The notes below the pieces were generated by a model. The model did not search any database and was not told the DNA's origin. It saw only the letters and a list, made by a program, of their open reading frames with translations. From the NCBI GenBank assembly GCA_963920665.1, contig OY987265.1, positions 34,353,001 through 34,417,000 on the forward strand: a stretch of DNA of 64,000 nt. Reading direction: 5' to 3'. How positions within the stretch are numbered: the stretch's first letter is position 1; each line of letters starts with the position of its first letter. The position numbers were made by a program, and so were the translations under genes. Origin of the DNA: Straminergon stramineum. Its lineage: Eukaryota; Streptophyta; Bryopsida; Hypnales; Calliergonaceae. Below, one piece after another: positions 48,997 to 62,253 of this stretch.

Positions 48997-49229
48997 TTAA
49001 CTCTTCAAGGACAGACTGGTGACCGTGGAAATCATGCTTTTTGAAACCGTGTGACATCATCTACTTTAAAAAATTAAAAAATACACATTGGAGGTTAAAG
49101 TACTATAGAACGAGATCTTCCCTTCCCGCACAAAATTTCAAGGATGATTAGTTGCAGTTTTGTCGTAGATAGAGAGATTCCTTATCATCCATCGGACACT
49201 AAACGTCCGTGTTGATGTTTATGGGTTAA
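48997..49229 (+). mobile_element. Short TTAA-type MITE (family A, 233 bp)
   Basis: Starts TTAACTCTTCAAGGACAG and ends GTTGATGTTTATGGGTTAA. Same orientation as the copy 263 bases to the left. It keeps GGTGACCGTGGAAATCATGC, GTGTGACATCATCTAC and the subterminal ATCGGACACTAAACGTCCG. Confidence 0.78.
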
Positions 49230-52140
49230 TGACAAATCAACAACCATTGAATGACTTTTGACCTTGCCCAACTGAGCATATGCACACACTACGCTTACCT
49301 TAGCTTGAATCTATGCCGGACACTAGCACATAACTTAGTATTCGTTTACTTTTAGGAGCATAAGGTTGGAGGTGCAGAACCTGCCCATTTGAGAGCATAT
49401 TGGCTTAGGATCTCTTCTATGCGGATTAAAGCATTTTTAACAAATTTTCACGGAAAGAAGAGACCCTAAACCATTCATCACAATTTGATTTGTACTCTTT
49501 AAACTTACACTAAATTAGATATGATTTTCTAAAGTTTGTACTAGAAAGATGCTATTGAAGGCCATAGTATTGCCATTAAATGTCAAACAATTGTCCATCA
49601 ATGGTGCAAATGGAGTTTGAAAATGATGGTGTGCAAACCCTATGCTTAAACTTGAACAACTGATGGTACATGCAATTGCGTAAGATGGCACAAAATATCC
49701 AACTACTCATAATTCCACATTATTTATACAAAATTTTTGTCTACTTCCAAATCAAACTCACTCCCAAAACACTCATAAAAGTGTACATTAATAATTCCAA
49801 ACTAGCACCAATTCATCACTAGATAATTTTTCATTCCTATAGTAACACTTCATTGTCTAATTTTAGGGATAGTTCTTGGAACACTCACAAAATTAGCACC
49901 TCCTACTTTAGTGACAAACTATGTCAAAACTTTCACTTACTTTAGTGAATTAATTAATTGATATGCGCATTGTTTGTGAAATAATCAATTACCCCCCATA
50001 TCTATATCTTTTTTGAACATGTTAGACTATAATCAATATAGAATAACATAATACATGTATCTATGTCCATATGTCATTAATATACCATTGTCTTCTATAT
50101 CCCATATCAATATTTGTATCCTTACAAACATATCGTATTAGTATTCTATACTAGGTAACCATATAAAAAAATGGGTTTGGACTTGCATGATTGGATGGAC
50201 AAATCCAATGTTTTTTCTTTTTTTCTTAAATTGAAGGGGGTAGGGGCAAGGTTGCTTGCCTCTTTTGGATGCACACTAATCTTTGTCATATACATCTCCA
50301 ATGTATAACACAAGTAGTTATTTCCACATTTGAAAGTTCTCTCATGCACAAGTAAAATATAATTTTAGTGATATGATATTCTTCTATACAAAATTTAAAA
50401 AATAATTATGTAGTCAGAAAGAAAATTATATAAAATTCTCCTATGTATAATTATAAAGTATTGTAATGGTTAATAGTTTTCTATACATAGGTTGAAAAGT
50501 GTTTCCACCCATAGAAAATAAATGTAAGAATTAAAACTACAAAATGTAAACATTTTTTTTGCATTTACCTTGAACAAGAGCAAAGAGATGTCAATTGGAA
50601 TTGATGGTGACACCGACTATACATTTTCAATGCTCTATTTATTTTGAATTTTGTAAATACATATTTCTAGCACTAACCAACAATGCATTGACGCTTTTCA
50701 ATTGCCCCCCCTAAAAGATCAAGTACTCTAAATTGGAGATTGATGAAATTGATTGAAAATTGTTTAAAAATAGAATAAATGAATACAATGGAAATACAAT
50801 CCCATTTTTGTCCTAACAATAGTCAAAGGAGTTGCCATAAATTACCTAGTGAAAAGTGATTTTATATATAGATAAAAAAGAACAAATAAAAATACAAAAT
50901 TAACCACTACAAAGAAGGCATAAAGAGCATTGAGGGGTCAATTCTCCATAGGCTTAGAAGATCTAAGATTACCTTATTTTGAGATTTTGAAATATATAAT
51001 TCTAATAGTTACCAATAGCCCATTGATGGTTTTCTTTCATCCCTAGAAGTCAAAGAATTCATGATTGCAAACTTCATGATTGATGAATCCATTGACAATT
51101 TACAAAAGTAGAATAAATCAATGCAATAAAAATATAATCCTATTCATGTCTTAACAAAAATAAAAGTAGCTACAAAAATTATGTAGTAAAAAGCGTTCCC
51201 ATACATAGGAAATAAAAAAAGCTTGTTGAAAACAAAACATAGAACAAAACATTAAAAAAAAATACTAGATAAATAAAATAATATTAATACAAACTAAAAA
51301 CACAAAAGCCTTTTGCAACAACATTGATGAATGAATTTGATTTCTAAGAAAAAAAATTCATGAATGAATTTGAATCAAGAATAGCCATTTTATGGCTTCA
51401 TACTATCAAGTTGGAAGCTTTGGCTTTAATTTCCTAGAGGCCAAAAAAGACATTTTGGATCCTTTTGTATTATCTTTTCTTATAATTATTTTTTTCAAGT
51501 CTAAAAAAATTGAAGAATGTGGATTGGGGGATTCTAAATAGAACCGTCTTGGCATCCCTTCTCTACACACCCTACCACATTCTTTGATACTCCGTATAAG
51601 ATAGATACCATGTAGGTAACCATAGTTGAACTATAGCATCTTTGATGTACTTTGGTATTTGGGTCTTTTATCATTATTGTTGATTCATATTAGTTTGAGT
51701 TTTTTAGTGATTGTATCTATCGGACTAGGTTATTGAATGAGCCAAGAATCACCACATCTCAAAATCTATTAATATAAATTTTGGTTTTTAAATAAACACT
51801 CTCTTCTTATGCCAAAATTTACATCCATCAAAGTGATTTTATTCATTCAAATGTTCTTTCACCTGGAAAAAATCATTTTTTTTCCTTCAATTGGCAACTC
51901 TTCCCTATCCTATGTTTTCTTTCAGAAATATTACAATTTGTATACTACATGCACACAACGAATGATTAATATTCGTCTAGCTTTTCAGACTTGCTGGCAA
52001 ATGGAAGCGAATATGGAATGTAGCAAAAGAGTGGTAAACAAGTGACCAATGACCGACGTGATTAAAGGTTACCACGCCCAGGTGCTGAAATTCCCATTCT
52101 CACTACAATACTTAAATTTATATTCCTGAGCATATTCCCG
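49230..52140. other. AT-rich gene-free DNA
   Basis: No gene, RNA or clear repeat boundary was found over nearly 3 kb. Confidence 0.35.
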
Positions 52141-52717
52141 AACTTGTTATTCCTGAATATTAAGAAAAAAAAACACCGGCTGCCGCGGCGGACACACAAG
52201 TGGCCATCGCCAGCAATGGCGGCCCGCCACGCGTCCACCACCTCGGGCCGCGTTCGAAGCGCTGAGCACGCACAGCCTGCCACGCACTGACCCTCCGAGC
52301 CTCCACCCGCACCGCTCCCGAGCCCCAAACCGTAGCAACGGACACCGAACGGACTCCACGCGGCCCCTCACCACCCACCCGCGGCGGAGGACTCGGCCCT
52401 CAGGCAGCGCTCCCCGGGCACCCATCACCGCTTCCGCACCCAGAACCTCCGAACGAAGGGAACGAGCCGAAGGGAGGGAACCGAAGGGAAGCCGCGCCCG
52501 CCCCTGCTGGCCTGGTAGCTTGAGCTTTTCCCCGAACAATCGCCATCGCCTCCCCCGCATGCTCTGGCGCTTGCAGGGTCGTACTCTTAGTAGCACTGGT
52601 CTGCCGCATCCTTTGGAGCAAGTGGAGTGAGAGTGGGTTGCTGTTGGTGTCGTCGGTTTCGCGTTGCGTGAGTTGGAGGAGTGCGCGCTGAGGGTTGGTT
52701 GCCCCAGAGAGGCCGCC
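52141..52717 (+). promoter_or_regulatory. GC-rich promoter/5' leader of the SnRK2 gene
   Basis: A sharp rise in GC begins near 52170 and runs into the kinase. The minus strand is open over long stretches here, which I attribute to composition. The ATG at 52718 has an excellent GGCCGCCATGG context. No specific element was identified. Confidence 0.45.
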
Positions 52718-54859
52718 ATGGATCATCTGGACATCCCCGACATGCACCACCACGACCGCTACGAGCTCGTGAAGGACATTGGCTCGGGCAATTTCGGAGT
52801 CGCCAGGCTCATGCGCGACAAGCTCACCCGCGAGCTCGTCGCCGTCAAGTACATCGAGCGCGGAGAGAAGGTGCGTGGGTGGCTTGTGGGTTTCGGGGAC
52901 TGGGATGGTTTCGGGATGTGAGCGCGAGAGTGGGCTTGGAGACCTAATGGGTATGTGAGCGCAGGGGGAATTGGTGGGTGTTGACGTGGACTGGGTTGGA
53001 TTGTTGGTGCAGATTGACGAGAATGTGCAACGGGAGATCATCAATCATCGTTCGCTGCGCCATCCCAACATCGTGCGCTTCAAGGAGGTGGGTGGATGAA
53101 ATGAAATCGTGCGCTTCATTAGTTCGTTCTGGTGTGCGATTTTCTGGGGTGTTGTTGCGGAGCGTCGACTGTTGATTTGAAGGTTTTTGTCGTTTGGTGT
53201 CAGGTGATGTTGACTCCGACGCATTTGGCTATTGTGATGGAGTATGCTGCCGGTGGTGAGCTGTTTGAGCGCATCTGCAACGCGGGACGGTTTAGTGAGG
53301 ATGAGGTGAGCTGCGGGTTTTTTTCCCTCGCGGAGCGTCTTTGTGGTGCACGTGTGCATTTCTGGCCGTGTTATGTACATTTTTCGGAAGACGTGAATTG
53401 ACCCGCCCGTTCGTCGTTTCTGCTTTGCAGGCTCGGTTCTTCTTCCAGCAGTTGATTTCGGGAGTGAGCTATTGCCACTCAATGGTACTACTCCTCTTTT
53501 GTTTTTTGACCTGACTGAGTTTTTTGGCGACATCACGATTTGTCTGATCCCTTTACTTCTGAATTGGATTTGACTTTCGGGTGCAAGTACTTCTTCGCCG
53601 TTCGTTCGTTGGTTTCCCCGTTTTCTGTTTTCATGGCTGCGGAGATCCGTGTTGATTGACGTTGAGTGGTGATTTGCAGCAAATCTGTCATCGTGACTTG
53701 AAGCTGGAGAACACGTTGCTTGATGGAAGTCCTGCACCTCGGCTGAAGATCTGCGATTTCGGTTACTCGAAGGTCAGTTGCGTCGATATTTTGGGTGCAT
53801 GATTGGATGTCCGCTAGTGATTGAATTCCGTGGGTCCATCAGCTCCATTGAATTGGAGGTTGCGAGTTTGCTTTTGCGCTTGTGCTGATTCCTTTGTTGT
53901 TGGGCTTGCAGTCGTCTTTGTTGCACTCTCAGCCCAAGTCGACAGTGGGGACCCCTGCGTACATCGCTCCCGAGGTGCTTTCGAAGAAGGAATACGATGG
54001 CAAGGTGAGCGTCCATTTGTGGTTTTGGATGAGTGTCTTTCTACGGTTTGGGTTGTTGGTGTTGATGGTCAGGGTATTGGGTTCCGTCGTGATGGACGTG
54101 GTTGGATTGTTGTGAGCTGCAGATCGCCGATGTGTGGTCTTGTGGTGTGACTTTGTACGTGATGTTGGTGGGAGCGTATCCCTTCGAGGATCCCGAGGAC
54201 CCCAGGAATTTCCGGAAGACCATCGGGGTAAGTGGACCTGGCCATTCGGATTTGTGGTGTGTACGATTTTCACGTGTTCCAGCTGCCTCGGTTTGGGTCC
54301 TTGGGTTTGTGACATTGGTTCCGTGTTTGTTGTTGCAGCGTATCTTGAGCGTGCAGTACTCCATCCCCGACTATGTGCACATCTCCGTGGAGTGCCGGCA
54401 CTTGCTGTCTCGGATTTTCGTGGCCAACCCAGCCAAGGTAGGGTATTGCAATTCCATGGATTCTGATCTGGACTGGTGGAGTCGTGCAGCTTCCCTTTTG
54501 GGAGTAGTAGGGCATTCGGAGTGGTAGGCTTGTACGTCGGAGCGGTCTGACTTTAGGGTGGTGTCCTTGTGTGCGTGCAGAGAATCAACATCCAGGAAAT
54601 CAAGAACCACGAGTGGTTCTTGAAGAACCTCCCGGCCGATCTGGTGGATCTGGCTGACCGTAGCTACGACTTCGAGGACCCGAACCACCCGCCCCAGAGC
54701 ATCGAGGAGATCATGCGCATCATCGGCGAAGCTCATGAGCCCGGCGCCGGGAGCACCGGCAACTACTTCGGGGACCCCGTGGACGACATGGATTTGGAGA
54801 ACGACGCGGACGTGGACCCCGACATCGACAGCAGCGGGGAGTTCGTGTGCGCAATGTAG
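52718..54859 (+). CDS. SnRK2: SnRK2 protein kinase, subclass III (OST1/SnRK2.6-like), 9 exons
   Basis: Known for the family: subclass III SnRK2 kinases are the core effectors of abscisic acid signalling. PP2C phosphatases hold them off and release them when the ABA receptor binds ABA. They phosphorylate bZIP factors and ion channels. Coding exons: 52718-52870, 53013-53087, 53204-53305, 53431-53484, 53680-53772, 53912-54004, 54123-54227, 54339-54437 and 54581-54859. Every exon is a whole number of codons, total 350 aa. Motifs: [10 protein letters not shown] loop, catalytic Lys44, HRDLKLEN (Asp134), DFGYSK (Asp154) and activation loop [16 protein letters not shown]. Ser165 and Ser169 match the two activating serines of OST1. 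The C-terminus has an acidic tail ([20 protein letters not shown]) typical of subclass III and needed for PP2C and ABA control. Nothing is missing; it should be active. Confidence 0.96.
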
Positions 54860-56000
54860 GTTTCGGGTTGGACGGGGAGGAAGTCGCCTCGATCCGAACT
54901 TCGCTCAGATAGTAGGAGGTGTCTTTTACGTAGATGGCACGGTGCAGTTCAGTGGCGTGGGATCCGCGTTTTCTGCGTTCCCGTCCACTTCTGTGGATAG
55001 TTTTGCTGCACCCGGTCTTGGGGATTCCCGGGAAGCGAGTTGGAGGGTCGCGCTGCACCGGTGACTGTTCTGGTCTAGCCATCCTCGAGAATGAATTTCG
55101 AGGATGAATCGAAGGTAGCGTTCTCTTTGGTAGTTTGGTTCTGGAAGCTTCCGGCCTTCGGTGTATGCTCCAATCGTCTGGGCCCGCTTTTGGAGTCGCA
55201 GTAGCGAGGGCAATGCGGATGACAGCGCGTGTAGTAAAGTCCTTCAGGTAGCGTAGGCATTCCGGGGCATCAGTTCTTCTCGCCTTCAGTCCCTCTCCCG
55301 AGTCTTTCGAGGTAGTCGTCGAGGTATGAATGAGTGGGTGTTTTTTTGGTCAGCCCCGTACAGTATAAATTATTGGCCAGGATTCACTGCCGAGCCGATT
55401 CTCGTTGTTTCCTCTTTTCTGTGTCCCCTGTGTTTTTCCACGGACGCCGCGGTGGGTTTCGTCGGTTAGGTCCTTCTGTAGGGAATGGGCTGAAGTCCTG
55501 GCTTGGAAGCAGTTGGAGCGAGACATGTCGGATTCTTTAGGGCCATTAGGGGTGGCAGTACTTGTGGAGAAGGGTTGGTGGTGGGAGCTTCCGTGAGAGT
55601 TTGTAGCCCGTCATGCGGTGAGACCCTGCTTGGGAACACTGATTCTTTTGTAATATTCGTTGGAGAAGATCACAATCTGTAAAGTATAGTGGAAGTTTTT
55701 TGAAACTGGAGTGTGTTGCAATTACCGTCCGTTGTGGCTGGTGTTGGATTGCGGACCGAATGAGCGGCCGCGTGAGTCTGGAAAGTTGTGTTGTGCCAGG
55801 TGTCTGGGTTCACCTGGCTACTTTATACGCAAGTGGATGGTTTGGCCTTTCATTTGGCCCTTCATTCAATTATTGTTTTTGAATGTATTTGAATATGGAT
55901 GCAACTTGTTTTCACGTGGAATGTACTTGAATCATCTGATGAGGTAGAGGTGGTTTCGCTGTGCTATTCTGCTTTTGGTCCTGCTGACGTAGCTTATAGC
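54860..56000 (+). other. 3' flank of SnRK2, probably long 3' UTR
   Basis: Gene-like composition continues about 1 kb past the stop codon and then falls to AT-rich. A short hairpin, CATCCTCGA paired with TCGAGGATG, lies at about 55079-55106. Open frames here have no protein features. Confidence 0.4.
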
Positions 56001-59000
56001 AACCTGAAGGAAGTCTTGGAAATTATATCCTATGGCCAGTTTTTGTTTTCCAGAATCTGTGGTAAGAAAAATTGACTGTATGAACTTTGATTGGTGGCCT
56101 TCATTGAATTTCCAAAGCATTTAGTATGGACACAGTAGTACAGAGGTAATTGTGATGCCGCAGTTTGTTTTTGAGGAAACAATTTGAAATGTCAATAAAA
56201 TCGGAGTGTTCGAAGCTGCGATGATATAGAGCTTGCAATTTTCGAAAAGAGTAACCATTGGCTAATACCTCGGCCTTTTGTGGGCAATCAGTGCATACCT
56301 GGCGTATAAGTCCACGCCTGGTATTGACATACCAGTTCTGTCCTCGATAAATCCTGCCGAATGACTAAGGGAGGCAACCCATTTCCAACCACTTAAGTGG
56401 TTACAGCTATCTGGAGGGCGAGTTTCTTGGGGGCCAAATTTTTCAGTGCGCAAGAATAGAGTTGGGAAGGTTTCCATAATTTCCCAGATTTTTATTTTTC
56501 AAAACATAATTACTACAAATTTTTTGAGTGGAGGATTCCGTTCCTCCTACTCTAGTCATGTAGACCTTCGTGTTTCCCACAAAGGTTGATTGCAGAATCC
56601 ACCAAGGATTGAGAGTGTTGTAAAACAATCACAATGTGCCACAACTGCATGGGGAATTGTGTTGTACTTAATCATTGTCATCTCCTCTTGCATAGAAAGA
56701 GATCACTCTATATTGCCAAAAGGGGGCGGTGATTACGATTGGGTTGCCTCCTTTGAATGTTCAATGTAGAGGAGATCACCCATTTTCGATTAGCCTTCCA
56801 TTCTTGTAATTTAGGTTGCTCCATTTCCAATCAGATGAATTGTAAATGACAGCTCATGCACTGTAGGACCCTAGGGACAACAAAAATGTCCGGGAGGTGT
56901 ACATTGAAAGCTTACATGATCACAACATGTACATTGAAAGCCTTACATCAATTTTGGAACCATCCTATGGTTGGAAATAGGTTTGCCTACATATCAAGAA
57001 TGGGACAAATAGAATCTTGAAGAACAAAATTTGTGATAATTTTTCTTTTAAGGGGAAAATTTAGGAAATTATGAAATCCTTTTGAAATCTATTTATCAAC
57101 ATGGGAAATTTTTTTTAAGACTTTTCCCATGCTACAAATAGATTGAATTGTTGAAGTGATTGGAAATGGGTGATCATCCTCATACATTGTGACATGTCTT
57201 TTGTGACTCAAAATCAAAAGATATGTCACAATGGACATTTAGTCACTAAGATCATGTTGGACAATAATAGGATTAAGGCCCATTCCCATATGGTGTTTGG
57301 TAACTTTGATTATTAACAGATAATACCTTTGCATAAAGATGCCTAGGCTAGTTTTTTATTTTTATATTAAAGCATTTATTGTGATGGTTTGGTTAAAATT
57401 TAGTCATTGCAAGTTATCGAGCGTTCAAACTCAATTCTAGAAAATTAATTTTGGAAATCACTCCTTGTATCTTGTTGGGTAACGTCAAGCATAACTTTTA
57501 CTTCTTTAGATTGTTTTGAACAACCCTATAGCCAGAGATCCCCCCATCGGTGGAAAATAATCAAAATTTCAAAATCTAAATGATTTTGAAAATACACAAA
57601 TCACCTTGTCAAATCCAAGGAAGATTAATTCTATTGTCCAAATCTGGGAGAAGATATTAATACAATTTGTTGCCAATACATGTTCACTTAACAATGTGTG
57701 GAAAGGTCTTTTTTATAATGAAATCTATTTTTCATCATGAATCCTCAAAGGGTTTGGGACAATTTGAAGATGAGAGCTCACTGATCGCTCATTGTCAAAA
57801 TGTAAGAATTGTGTTCAATGTAGAACTTCATACCTCATTTTAGCGTAGTAGAATAACTTTTTCTAAGAAACTTTGAACTAAGAAAAGTTGGTATATCTTA
57901 TGTTGGACGTTATTGTTGACATAAAAACAAGAGTTGTTATATTGGATGTCACCCAATATCCATCACTTCAAGCATGGGTTTCTTCTAGTATTATTACCCC
58001 AATACTTTACTCAATCACTTACCATCCACACTCCAAATACATCCAACACACCACATGATCAACTCACATCCAATGTATAACATTCTAAAACTACAACATC
58101 AATGCAAAATCACAAACAACTTCTTTTGGCTAGCCAAACTTGATTGCATAGACATTTAATTACTCATTTTGACATTTTGGTAGAAAACGTGTAGACATAT
58201 TTTGGGACAGTCAAGTTTGGTAGTCATAAAAATTAAAATCTTGAAAAAACACAAAAACATGTTCCTTGGGTACCAATGCTTTGTTGTAGTTAGAAAATGA
58301 AGACTTGACCAAAAAGAGTCAACGCAACAAAACAAAGATGAGGTCCCAAGTTAGACCTTCCCATTGTAGCCTTCTTTGGAGACCCTAATTTATTCCTTTT
58401 AGATTGTGCCTTATTATCATAATTTATTTTCTTACAAGATTGCTCTAGTAGACTTATGCTAAGCATATTCAAAGTGACATTACAGAGAATGGAGATTAGA
58501 GTTTCATTCAAAATGTGTATAGCAATATAAAAATTTAGAATTGTCTCCTATTTATAATAATTGAAATGATATTTTAAATTATAATATTGGCTTGTGCAAG
58601 TGAATATTTTCTATTATCAATCCACTACTCGCTCAACTTATTTGCTTTCATTGGTAGAAAATGTCACATTCCAATCTATTTCCCTTGTTCATCAAGACTA
58701 TTTTTGGTACTTCATTTTTTGTTTTATTTCTTCTTTGTTGAAGGTGATTGAAGCCCAAGTACCAATGAATGAATGCAAACATATCCTATAGACCAATATG
58801 TTTAAGAAATGGCATTTTTCATTCATACAAATACTTTTAGATTCTTGCACAACTAGTTTCCGATAGCATTTGTTTGGTATAGGTCCTCAAATTCTTCTAT
58901 ATGTTGAAGAGCACAAATATATTTCACCTCAAATATCAATTTTGTGTATTTAATATGAATTATTTGTTAGGAATGCCATCGATTAATAAATGGTCAATTT

Positions 59001-59253
59001 TTTTAAATCATTATTATTAGAATTGTGAAATCATCAATAGTCAATAAGGAATCAATCACTCTAGTAAGGAAGTTCAATTTTTTGGATTTCAAAATTTAGG
59101 ATTTTAGCATTAATAAGGTTGATGATAAATCCATTAGTATAGATATGAATAATGGAAATTACTTTTCAACCCTCTTTTGAAAGTAATCAATAAACTGTGA
59201 TTTGAAGTTGGATTTTGGATTTTTGCACTTTAAGAGTTTCTCACTCAAGTGTT
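56001..59253. other. AT-rich gene-free DNA with a foldback-repeat fragment
   Basis: No gene is supported. At about 57803-57896 lies a piece (containing AGTAGAATAACTTTTTCTAAG and AACTTTGAACTAAGAAAAGT) homologous to one arm of the foldback elements at 14061 and 60716. Confidence 0.4.
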
Positions 59254-60197
59254 TTAACTCCTAAAGTCTCAAGGCCCATTTTTCATCCAAAATCACTCAA
59301 AATTACCATTTCTATTGAAAAGACCAAAAAATTTTCAAAAGTTTTTCTTGGCACATCTCATCATTGATCTTGCACTAGATATGATAGTGTATGAATGGTT
59401 GTAAGAAATTTCAAGAGCTTTGACCTTATAAATAGCAAGATATTTTGAGTTTCAAGTGACAAAATCAAATATTTTTGCACCTTGGTTGGCTAAATTGGTT
59501 TTTGGCATTAAATCTTCTTAGATGACAATTTTGAATTTCTATTTTAAATTTCAAATTTTTTATTTCTATTTTTGATTCCTTAAGTTCTTTAACTATGTTT
59601 TCACCAAATTCAAATCATTTGGAATTGTACAACATATATGAATCCAATAGTAAGTAGAAAGAAGTGGAGAATGATTCAAAATATAAAATTGTTAAGAATT
59701 TAGATATGGAATTGAAAATGACAACTCCAATGGTGGAAATGCTGTAATAAACAATCAACATCCTATGATTTTATTTTTTTTCAGAAAATATTGAAAATTG
59801 AATAAAATAAAGGGCTTCAAAGTTTGTTTTAGAGTAGAGAATCCATAACTTCCTACAAACTAAAACTCCTCATAACTTTGGACTCATTGATCAAAACATA
59901 ATGATTCAAAGCTTTCCAAATATATATAACTCAAAAATTGAATTTTTGATTTTTGTTTCTAAAATAAGTGATTTTTTCTCATTTGCATAAACTGCCTATT
60001 TAAAAAAAGGAACATATTAGGCTATATAACTTTTGACTTATATTTCCAACTTTTCTAAATTTTAGTGCACATGAAAGATACTCCTCGTCCATACATTCTA
60101 TTAAATTTTGTGCCCAAAATATGGAAATCTCCAATCACATGTACTTGTCCAAAATTGCTATGTTGCCAAATTTAGCAAGTTGGTCCTTTGGGGGTAA
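59254..60197 (+). mobile_element. Long TTAA element (family B, about 944 bp)
   Basis: The left end has decayed to TTAACTCCTAAAGTCTC and the right end to TTGGTCCTTTGGGGGTAA. The interior follows the copy at 9502-10455 in the same order, for example TCAAATCATTTGGAATTGTACAACATAT-type sequence and TAGAGTAGAGAATCC. Non-coding. Confidence 0.65.
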
Positions 60198-60715
60198 AGG
60201 TTGAAGAATTGAGTTGAAAGTTGGATAAAATAAATTAAAAGCAACAAGTTGATTTTCATTCTTAAGAAAATTGTTACATTGTAGTCGGTAAGAGATATTA
60301 GAAGAGAAAAATTAAATCATTAATAGTTCTAAGATGGAATTGAAATACAGAAATTGCAAAGGTGAGATTTTTTTAGCAAACAAACAATACCACGTAGAAT
60401 GTCTTCTTTTTTGAATATGAAAATTGATTTCAAAATTTAATCCAACAACCACTACAAAGAAATGCAGTCAAAGATGACAAGTTTTTGATAGAGAATTGTC
60501 TGAAATGACAATAGCCATATTATTATTACTTCATCTTGTCAATTTGTGAGAACTTGTCAATTTTTTGTCAAGTTGTTGTCAAATTTGTAGTTGATGTTCG
60601 ATTCTCTTCTCCCTATTTGCCAAAAACACAAAGATTTCATTCGGGTTTTTTTATACATTTATCTTCTCATCAATTGCCATAGATATCTTAGTTTGAGTTA
60701 TGTGTAGAAGTCAAA
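60198..60715. other. AT-rich intergenic DNA
   Basis: Nothing supportable was found. Confidence 0.35.
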
Positions 60716-61293
60716 CTCTCCATATATAGATGGAGTGATAGGAGGTAGAACAACCCATGTAGGATATGTCATTTAGAAGTTGCAAAGCTCAACTGCTCAT
60801 AGTTAAATTTGAAATAAGAATTGTATTAAAACTAGAATTTCAAACCTCATTTAGGCATAGTAGAATAACTTTTCAAAAAACACTTCGAACTAAAAAAGTT
60901 GGTAAATAAATTCAAGTTTCATTTACAAAAATCCGTTTGATGTTTTGATAGTCCAATAAAAAGTTATGGACAAATTTCAAAGAGGATGTTTGAAAAGTTT
61001 AAAATAAACTCCCTTCCACCGCCCCTTTGAAATTTGTTCATAACTTTTTATTGGACTATCAAAACATCAAACGGATTTTTGTAAATGAAACTTGAATTTA
61101 TTTATCAACTTTCTTTAGTTCAAAGTGTTTTTTGAAAAGTTATTCTACTATGCCTAAATGAGGTTTGAAATCCTAGTTTTAATACAATTCTTATTTCAAA
61201 CTTAACTATGAGTGGTTGAGCTTTGCAACTTCTAAATGACATATCCTACAGGGGTTGTTCTACCTCCTATCACTCCATCTATATACGGAGAGC
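60716..61293. mobile_element. Foldback element, two 267-270 bp arms forming a long hairpin
   Basis: The left arm (60716-60982) begins CTCTCCATATATAGATGGAG and the right arm (61025-61293) ends with its near reverse complement, CTCCATCTATATACGGAGAG. The arms match at high identity along their whole length around a 42-base loop. The arm sequence also occurs in diverged form at 14061-14380 and in part at 57803-57896. It encodes no protein. A read-through transcript would be a long double-stranded RNA. Confidence 0.8.
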
Positions 61294-62253
61294 TCTCTTC
61301 TCTTAAATCCACAAAACACAAGTGGTTCACGAAATGCAATGAAACAACGGCAATTGGTTGTATACTTACATTTTCACTTAGTATATGAATGTTCAAATTT
61401 AAAACAATTTCAATTTAATATTTTGTCTTTGACAAAGAAATGGGTACACTTGTAACCATTGATTAGGCTATGATGCCAGCATGGCAATGGGACAAATAAC
61501 AAAGGAGGATATTGGGAAATAGAAGTTGACAAAAACTTTAGCAAAATGACAAAATAATTGACATAATTTTGTCAAATTAATGGCTGAATCTACAAGTTCC
61601 CATTGACAAAGCAATTGACAAACTTTGGTCAATTTTTTGTCAAATAGGACATGATTTTCCTTGTAGTGAACTTTATTTTATAAAAAGATGCTCTAATTGC
61701 CCAATTGAAAAATAAGACTCTTCATAACTTTCTAATCACTAGTTCAAATGGGATGAATAAAAGCTTTCTATGTAGACAAAATTCACAAAACTCATATTCA
61801 AAATTGAAAAATCTTTTTTCTAAGCTTATAATGGCAGAATTTGTATTTCCAATCATCAATTGATATGAAAAAAAACTTACCCCCGCAAAGATAAGGTATT
61901 TTCTTGTATTCAATATAAGTTTCAAAAAATTATGTTAAAAATTGAGATCATATGAACCTTGGCCCAAATCATCAAGGGGCCTTTTGGGCCTCTAGGGGCC
62001 TCTTGGGACTTCAAGGGTTAAGGATTACTTTAAATTTTGGAAAAAGATTAAAATTTTTGTTAGATATAACATATATTTAGGCTTTAGTATATATTCAAAA
62101 GTGAACACAATTGTCAAATATCATTTGACAACTATCTTTAAACATAAAAAATTATTTCATTTGCAAGAAAAACTTGTATATTATAGGGTTTAAATGTAAA
62201 TTCATACTTTTCAATTGAAATAATTTCGAATTTCAAAGTTTCATATTTAGATC
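61294..62253. other. AT-rich intergenic DNA
   Basis: No gene. A TTCAAGGGTTAA at about 62011-62022, preceded by a GGGCCTCTAGGGGCCTC run, resembles the right end of a TTAA element, but no left partner was identified. Confidence 0.35.

Noticed and set aside
52147..53737. Long minus-strand open frames (190, 214 and 230 codons) over the SnRK2 promoter and first exons
   Set aside because: They lie opposite a GC-rich, clearly coding plus-strand gene, cross its introns without regard to splice sites, and show no protein features. They are a by-product of base composition.
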